Below, one piece after another: positions 5,342-8,999 of a stretch of DNA of 8,999 nucleotides; position 1 is the stretch's first letter, and each line of letters starts with the position of its first letter. The position numbers were made by a program, and so were the translations under genes. Origin of the DNA: CBDCGW01 sp964430745 (GTDB lineage: Bacteria > Acidobacteriota > UBA890); the NCBI GenBank assembly GCA_964430745.1, contig CAYSHI010000138.1:1-8999 (forward strand). The letters run 5' to 3'. The notes under the pieces are model-generated. The model was not told where the DNA came from and searched no databases. It was given only the letters and a program-made list of their open reading frames with translations.

Positions 5342-7225
5342 TCACTCCCGTCCTGTTCGCTCCCGCGCCTTGCGGTAGTTCTCTATCATTTCGTCGTGCT
5401 GCGCCTCGAGAGGTCCGCGCGGGGCCGGTAACGTCACGGTTTGGCCCTGCGGCGGCGGCGAGAAGGGAACGAAGCCTCCGTCGTCCCACTGGACCCACCT
5501 CAGAGACGGGTCCTCGAGGGGGCGATCAAAGAGAAACAACGCTTCGAGGGGCTCGCCGGCCGGCGTGACCCGCGTCACCTGTACCCGCATACCGTCGAGC
5601 TCCACCACCTGGCCCGCTCGCATGGGCCGATCGGGACCACGGAACAGCAGGCCCAGCATCGAGTGATAGAGCCCCCCCTCGAACCGGAACCGCAGTGTGA
5701 GCTCGTCGACCCGCGTGATGTCGACGGTCACGGGTTGCGTCGAGAGCGCTCGGACCTGACGCGCCATGACCATCCCCTCGAGAAGTCGCGTCGGCCAGGC
5801 GATGGTGACGAAGATCAGGTGGTCGGGCGCGTTGACGATCACCAGCGTCTGGCCGGCAAGGGCGGGATCGTCGGGGATGCTGAGCATGGCCGCCCGTATC
5901 GGCTCGCCGAAAACCCGCGGGGCGAACGCCGTCACGGGGCTCAACAGGGGCGCGAAAACCACGTGGACGATGAGAAACAGGCCGGCCAGAGTCCCGGCGA
6001 GCCAGCGCCACGGCCGCGCCCCCGGCAGCCATTCCGCTTGGTCAACCAAGCCGCCGAGGAACTCGGCGAGCAGACCCATAGCCCCGATGCCGACGAAAAA
6101 AAGCAACCGGTTAGCCGGAGCCGTGGCGGCAATCGGGATGAGCGATAACAGCATGCCGAGAGCCCAGAACCGTGCTCGCGGCGAGCGTCGGATCAGCGGA
6201 GTGAGCGCGATCGCCAGCAACGCCACCATGCCGACGCTGCGAAGCCAGAGGGCGAGCGCGTCCGTACCGGACAAGACGTTGTAGGCGTCGGCGTAGGGCA
6301 TCGCCCACTGGCCCAGGAGAAGCACCGGCGCCCGCTCGATCAAAGCGTGGAGAAACCCTGTGGGCTGCCGCAGCGGGTCGATGTAAAAGCCCGAAGCATC
6401 GGTGCCGTAGCCGCCAAGTCGATAGACGAGGGTCCAGACAGCCGCCACGGGAATGTAGGGAGCCAGCGAGGCGAGGCAGCGTGACCAGCCGCCGGCGCGG
6501 AGGACGTACGCCCCTCGAGGCTCTCCTGGGGCGTCTCCTCGGGCGCCCTCGCACTCCAAGACGACCGCGTACGCGAGCAGGTACGCCAGAGTCGCGACGC
6601 CGATCTCGGCCGAAAAGAGCGCCAGCCCCACCGACGCGGCCGCGAGCCACGGTCCCGGCATCCATCCCCTCCGTCGCCACCGGTCGTGGCAGATCAGCGC
6701 GAGGACACCGAAGCTGGTAGCTATCAAGGCGTTTCGGTTGGCGATCCACGCCGCAGGGTAGGCGTGGGCATCGTCGACCGCGTAGAGGATCGCTGCCAGT
6801 CCGGCGATCCACACGCGCCCGATGATGCGCCGGTAAAGGACTGCCGCGGACCCGACGAGGACACCAAGCCACAACAGGCTGTGCAGATGCATGAGACCGG
6901 CGGACCCCGGCCACAGCGCGTAGTCGAGGCGATGGGTGACAATCGAAACCGGTCGCAGAAAAGCCAGACGGAGCTCGTCGGCCGTCCACCAGGGCAACAC
7001 GCCCAGTTCCATGAGCTCGTGCGTGGCCGCGGGGTCGCCGGCGATAGCCGAGAACACGTCGCCCGGCCCGGCGAGCGATTCCGGAAGCTGCAACAGCAAC
7101 ATGCGCATGGGAAAGTCGTCGAGCTGGAAACCGACCCACAGGGCCGGCAGCGTCAGCACGACCGCCAGCACCGCCGCGCCCTGCGGCACGGCGTCACGAC
7201 GCAGCAAGTTGCGGACTCTCTCCAT
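5342..7225 (-). CDS. Polytopic membrane protein, putative GT-C-fold glycosyltransferase
   Basis: A 627-residue protein with roughly ten hydrophobic helices in residues 14-430 (for example 14-34, 113-133, 165-180, 193-223, 250-270, 330-347, 352-392, 408-430) and a soluble, strand-rich C-terminus at about 440-627. The first periplasmic loop carries FQLDDFPMRM, an acidic DD pair (36-37) where GT-C enzymes hold catalytic Asp/Glu residues. The run AFLRPVSIVTHRLDYALWPG (88-107), then MHLHSLLWLGVLVG, WIANRNALIA (160-169) and SAEIGVATLAYLLAY (205-219) follow the order of conserved segments in TMTC/PMT-like GT-C proteins. Such enzymes use a lipid-linked sugar on the outer face of the inner membrane. 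The TPR repeats of TMTC proteins are absent. Function is inferred from layout only; acceptor and donor are unknown. The ATG at 7225 abuts a hairpin and lacks a clear ribosome-binding site. It is convergent with typA and divergent from the FkbH-like gene. Confidence 0.85.
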   Translation of the reverse strand: MERVRNLLRRDAVPQGAAVLAVVLTLPALWVGFQLDDFPMRMLLLQLPESLAGPGDVFSAIAGDPAATHELMELGVLPWWTADELRLAFLRPVSIVTHRLDYALWPGSAGLMHLHSLLWLGVLVGSAAVLYRRIIGRVWIAGLAAILYAVDDAHAYPAAWIANRNALIATSFGVLALICHDRWRRRGWMPGPWLAAASVGLALFSAEIGVATLAYLLAYAVVLECEGARGDAPGEPRGAYVLRAGGWSRCLASLAPYIPVAAVWTLVYRLGGYGTDASGFYIDPLRQPTGFLHALIERAPVLLLGQWAMPYADAYNVLSGTDALALWLRSVGMVALLAIALTPLIRRSPRARFWALGMLLSLIPIAATAPANRLLFFVGIGAMGLLAEFLGGLVDQAEWLPGARPWRWLAGTLAGLFLIVHVVFAPLLSPVTAFAPRVFGEPIRAAMLSIPDDPALAGQTLVIVNAPDHLIFVTIAWPTRLLEGMVMARQVRALSTQPVTVDITRVDELTLRFRFEGGLYHSMLGLLFRGPDRPMRAGQVVELDGMRVQVTRVTPAGEPLEALFLFDRPLEDPSLRWVQWDDGGFVPFSPPPQGQTVTLPAPRGPLEAQHDEMIENYRKARERTGRE

Positions 7226-7261
7226 GGTGGTTTCACCACCGGACCGGTGTGTGCGCCGGTC
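7226..7261 (-). promoter_or_regulatory. Tandem hairpins abutting the GT-C-like gene start
   Basis: Read on the minus strand, GACCGG (7261-7256), an 8-nt loop and CCGGTC (7247-7242) are followed one base later by GGTGGT (7240-7235), loop GAA, and ACCACC (7231-7226). The second stem touches the ATG at 7225. The only G-rich, ribosome-binding-like sequence (GGTGG) lies inside it. This could hold back translation until melted. GC-rich DNA yields 6-bp stems fairly often, so the tandem placement is the noteworthy part. Confidence 0.4.
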
Positions 7262-7350
7262 GATTCTCCGAAAACACTACCGCGCCGGGCAACTCGGACG
7301 GTATGACGCTACCCGCCTCGAACGAAAGGCTTTCAGTACTCCTGAGGCCA

Positions 7351-7400
7351 TTGGCTATGATTGATCATGGATAATTGTAGTTTGCTATCCTAATATCGAC
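7351..7400. promoter_or_regulatory. AT-rich core of the divergent intergenic region (probable promoter zone)
   Basis: This stretch is markedly AT-rich against its GC-rich flanks and lies between divergent starts at 7225 and 7462. On the minus strand TACAAT (7379-7374) is a good -10 without a good -35. On the plus strand TTGATC (7361-7366) and TATCCT (7386-7391) are spaced 19 bp, which is weak. A small dyad ATGAT/ATCAT (7357-7361 and 7364-7368) sits in the middle. Promoters for both genes probably lie here, but I cannot fix either one. Confidence 0.35.
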
Positions 7401-7401
7401 C

Positions 7402-7445
7402 TTGCTGCGCACCAGCAACTAACGGCACCCGTCCACGGACGGGTG
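7402..7445 (+). promoter_or_regulatory. Two hairpins in the FkbH-like gene leader
   Basis: TTGCTG (7402-7407) and CAGCAA (7413-7418) form a 6-bp stem with loop CGCAC. CACCCGTCC (7426-7434) and GGACGGGTG (7437-7445) form a perfect 9-bp inverted repeat around AC, or an 8-bp stem with loop CACG. The second ends 16 nt before the ATG at 7462. It has no T-tract, so it is not an intrinsic terminator. It is either an mRNA leader hairpin or a 20-bp operator for a dimeric regulator. Confidence 0.5.
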
Positions 7446-7461
7446 ACCGATTCGGATTGCC

Positions 7462-8999
7462 ATGGGCGCTTCTGAGCCAACTCGGGTCCGGATCGTCGTT
7501 TCCGCGACGTTCGTCGCTTCCCCATTGCTCCCGACACTGAGCTATTGGGCACGGCGCCTGGGGATCGCGCAGGAGACCCTGCTGGCTCCCTACGGGCAGG
7601 TGCCCCGCGAGCTTCTCGACCCCGAGAGCTCCGCGTCGCTCAATCGAGGTATCAACGTCTTTCTCCTCGATCCGGCGGACCTGGTGGCCGACACCGACAC
7701 CGGTTGGGGGCACGCGTCGCAGGCTTCCCGAACGTTCGAGGCGCTCGGCGATGCGTTCGAAACGGCCCGCGAGATTTCTTCGGCATCCTTCGTCGTATTC
7801 GTGAACACGGGCAGCGACGAATCGGAGGGGAAGCCTGCGGAGTGGCCGTCTTCACGCGGTTGGAAGGCGGCGCTCAACGAGTTCGTCGACAGAGTCTCGG
7901 CTCTGCGGGCAACGCACCTGTTGACCACCGAACGCGTTGGAGAGCTCTACCCCGTATCCCGGATCCTCGACCCCGAAGCCCGTCGGGTCGGGCATATCCC
8001 GTTCACCGAGGATTTCTTCGTCGGCCTCGGAACCTCGATCGCGCGCATCGCTTCGAGCGCTTGTGTGCCGCCAAAGAAGGTCATCGTCGTCGACGGTGAC
8101 AACACGCTGTGGCGAGGCGTCTGCGCCGAGGACGGCGCGTCGGGGGTCGAGATCACCACGGGCGCGAGACGATTCCAGGCGGCTCTGCTGGAGCAGAAAC
8201 GTCGCGGCAAGCTGCTCTGCCTGTGCAGCAAGAACGTCGAGAGCGACGTGCGGGCCGTCTTCGAGCATCACCGTTCCATGCCCCTGAGCCTGGACGATTT
8301 CGTGTCGACGCGAATCAACTGGAAGCCGAAGTCGGAGAACATCATCGCGCTCGCTCGGCAACTCGACCTCGGTCTCGACTCCTTCGTCTTTCTCGACGAC
8401 AGTCCCCTCGAGTGCGCCGAGGTCGAGGCGAGGTGCCCCGAGGTTCTCGCCCTGCCGGTGCCGACAGACACCACCGTCGCGACGTTCGCCGATCGAATCT
8501 GGCCGTTCGACGCCGACGGTGCCACTTCCGAAGACCGCAGCCGCACGGAGCTCTATCGTCAAGACCTCGAGCGTACGCAACTACGGGCGCGGACCACGAG
8601 CTTCGCCGAATTCCTCGATGCACTCGATCTGCGCGTCGAGGTTCGTCCTGTCGAAACGGCGGAGATCCCGCGGGTCGCTCAACTGAGCGGTCGGACGAAC
8701 CAATTCAATCTCCTTCCCGACCCGAAGACCGAAGAGGAGATCCGCTCGCTCGTCGACGATGAGGAGAACGTCTGCCTGGTGGCGCACGCCGCCGATCGCC
8801 TGGGCAACTACGGCCTCGTCGGATCCGTCTTTGCCGCGCACCGGCGAGACGAGCTTCTCGTCGGAGGCTTCTTCCTCAGCTGCCGGGCTCTCGGCAAGGG
8901 CATCGAGCACCGCATCGTCCGCGCGCTGGCGCGCGTCGCGGCAGACCGCGACCGCGAGTGGATCGCCTTCGCCTACCGGCCGACCGAGCGAAACGACCC
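7462..8999 (+). CDS. FkbH-like HAD-superfamily IIIC protein (partial, 3' end outside window)
   Basis: The first 512 residues are in the window and the frame is open to the right edge. An in-frame TGA at 7444 leaves ATG 7462 as the first usual start; no clear ribosome-binding site precedes it. Residues about 8-75 (SATFVASPLLPTLSYWARRL, LLAPYGQVPRELLDPES, NRGINVFLLDPADLV) form the N-terminal domain seen in FkbH-type proteins. The HAD domain at about 205-350 keeps its key residues: nucleophile D211 with D213 in VVDGDNTLWRGV, S256 in LCLCSKN, lysines 288 and 290 in NWKPKSEN, and D312-D313 in FLDDSPLECAE. A GNAT-like C-terminal part follows (VAQLSGRTNQFNL, RLGNYGLVGSVF, FFLSCRALGKGIEHRI). FkbH proteins transfer a glyceryl unit from 1,3-bisphosphoglycerate to an acyl carrier protein for polyketide starter or methoxymalonyl-type extender units; relatives are fused to PKS/NRPS modules. 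Here the carrier and product are not visible. Confidence 0.93.
   Translation, partial: MGASEPTRVRIVVSATFVASPLLPTLSYWARRLGIAQETLLAPYGQVPRELLDPESSASLNRGINVFLLDPADLVADTDTGWGHASQASRTFEALGDAFETAREISSASFVVFVNTGSDESEGKPAEWPSSRGWKAALNEFVDRVSALRATHLLTTERVGELYPVSRILDPEARRVGHIPFTEDFFVGLGTSIARIASSACVPPKKVIVVDGDNTLWRGVCAEDGASGVEITTGARRFQAALLEQKRRGKLLCLCSKNVESDVRAVFEHHRSMPLSLDDFVSTRINWKPKSENIIALARQLDLGLDSFVFLDDSPLECAEVEARCPEVLALPVPTDTTVATFADRIWPFDADGATSEDRSRTELYRQDLERTQLRARTTSFAEFLDALDLRVEVRPVETAEIPRVAQLSGRTNQFNLLPDPKTEEEIRSLVDDEENVCLVAHAADRLGNYGLVGSVFAAHRRDELLVGGFFLSCRALGKGIEHRIVRALARVAADRDREWIAFAYRPTERND

Noticed and set aside
1..8999. tRNA, rRNA, CRISPR array, insertion sequence or prophage genes
   Set aside because: No tRNA-like cloverleaf, regularly spaced repeat, transposase or integrase frame, or terminal repeats were seen on reading both strands by eye.

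Overview
The window is GC-rich bacterial DNA with five protein genes and no RNA gene, insertion sequence or CRISPR array that I can support. A TonB-dependent receptor with an N-terminal carboxypeptidase-regulatory-like domain implies a Gram-negative envelope. Large receptors of this type next to exported PQQ-type propellers, plus an FkbH-like biosynthetic gene, would suit Acidobacteriota or a Myxococcota-like lineage. That placement is inference from gene content only.

Left block (1-3182, minus strand): an exported PQQ-type beta-propeller protein (1763-3100) is followed 125 bp later by the 5' part of a TonB-dependent receptor gene (1-1637), which runs off the left edge. Both have a GAGAG ribosome-binding element exactly 6 nt before the start codon, and no terminator is visible between them, so they are probably co-transcribed. 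A good sigma70-type promoter (TTGACG, 17 bp, TATTTT) lies before the propeller gene and is bracketed by a 7-bp inverted repeat.

Centre (3183-5306, plus strand): typA/bipA, the ribosome-associated GTPase, is full length at 608 residues. Its upstream region is unusual. It holds inverted repeats, three A-tracts spaced about one helical turn apart, a textbook intrinsic terminator (8-bp GC stem, T8) 47 bp before the start codon, and a hairpin ending 4 nt before the ATG. No plus-strand gene lies upstream for that terminator to serve. It is therefore either an attenuator of typA or the 3' end of an undescribed small RNA.

Right block: a minus-strand polytopic membrane protein (5342-7225) looks like a GT-C-fold glycosyltransferase with a soluble C-terminal domain. 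It is divergent from a plus-strand FkbH-like HAD-IIIC protein (7462 to the right edge), of the type that loads glyceryl or related units in polyketide and nonribosomal peptide pathways. The 236-bp divergent region has an AT-rich core and tandem hairpins close to each start codon. The FkbH-like gene may mark the left edge of a biosynthetic cluster outside the window.

The blocks look functionally separate: envelope uptake, translation/stress GTPase, and surface or secondary-metabolite chemistry. The least explained sequence is the typA upstream region.
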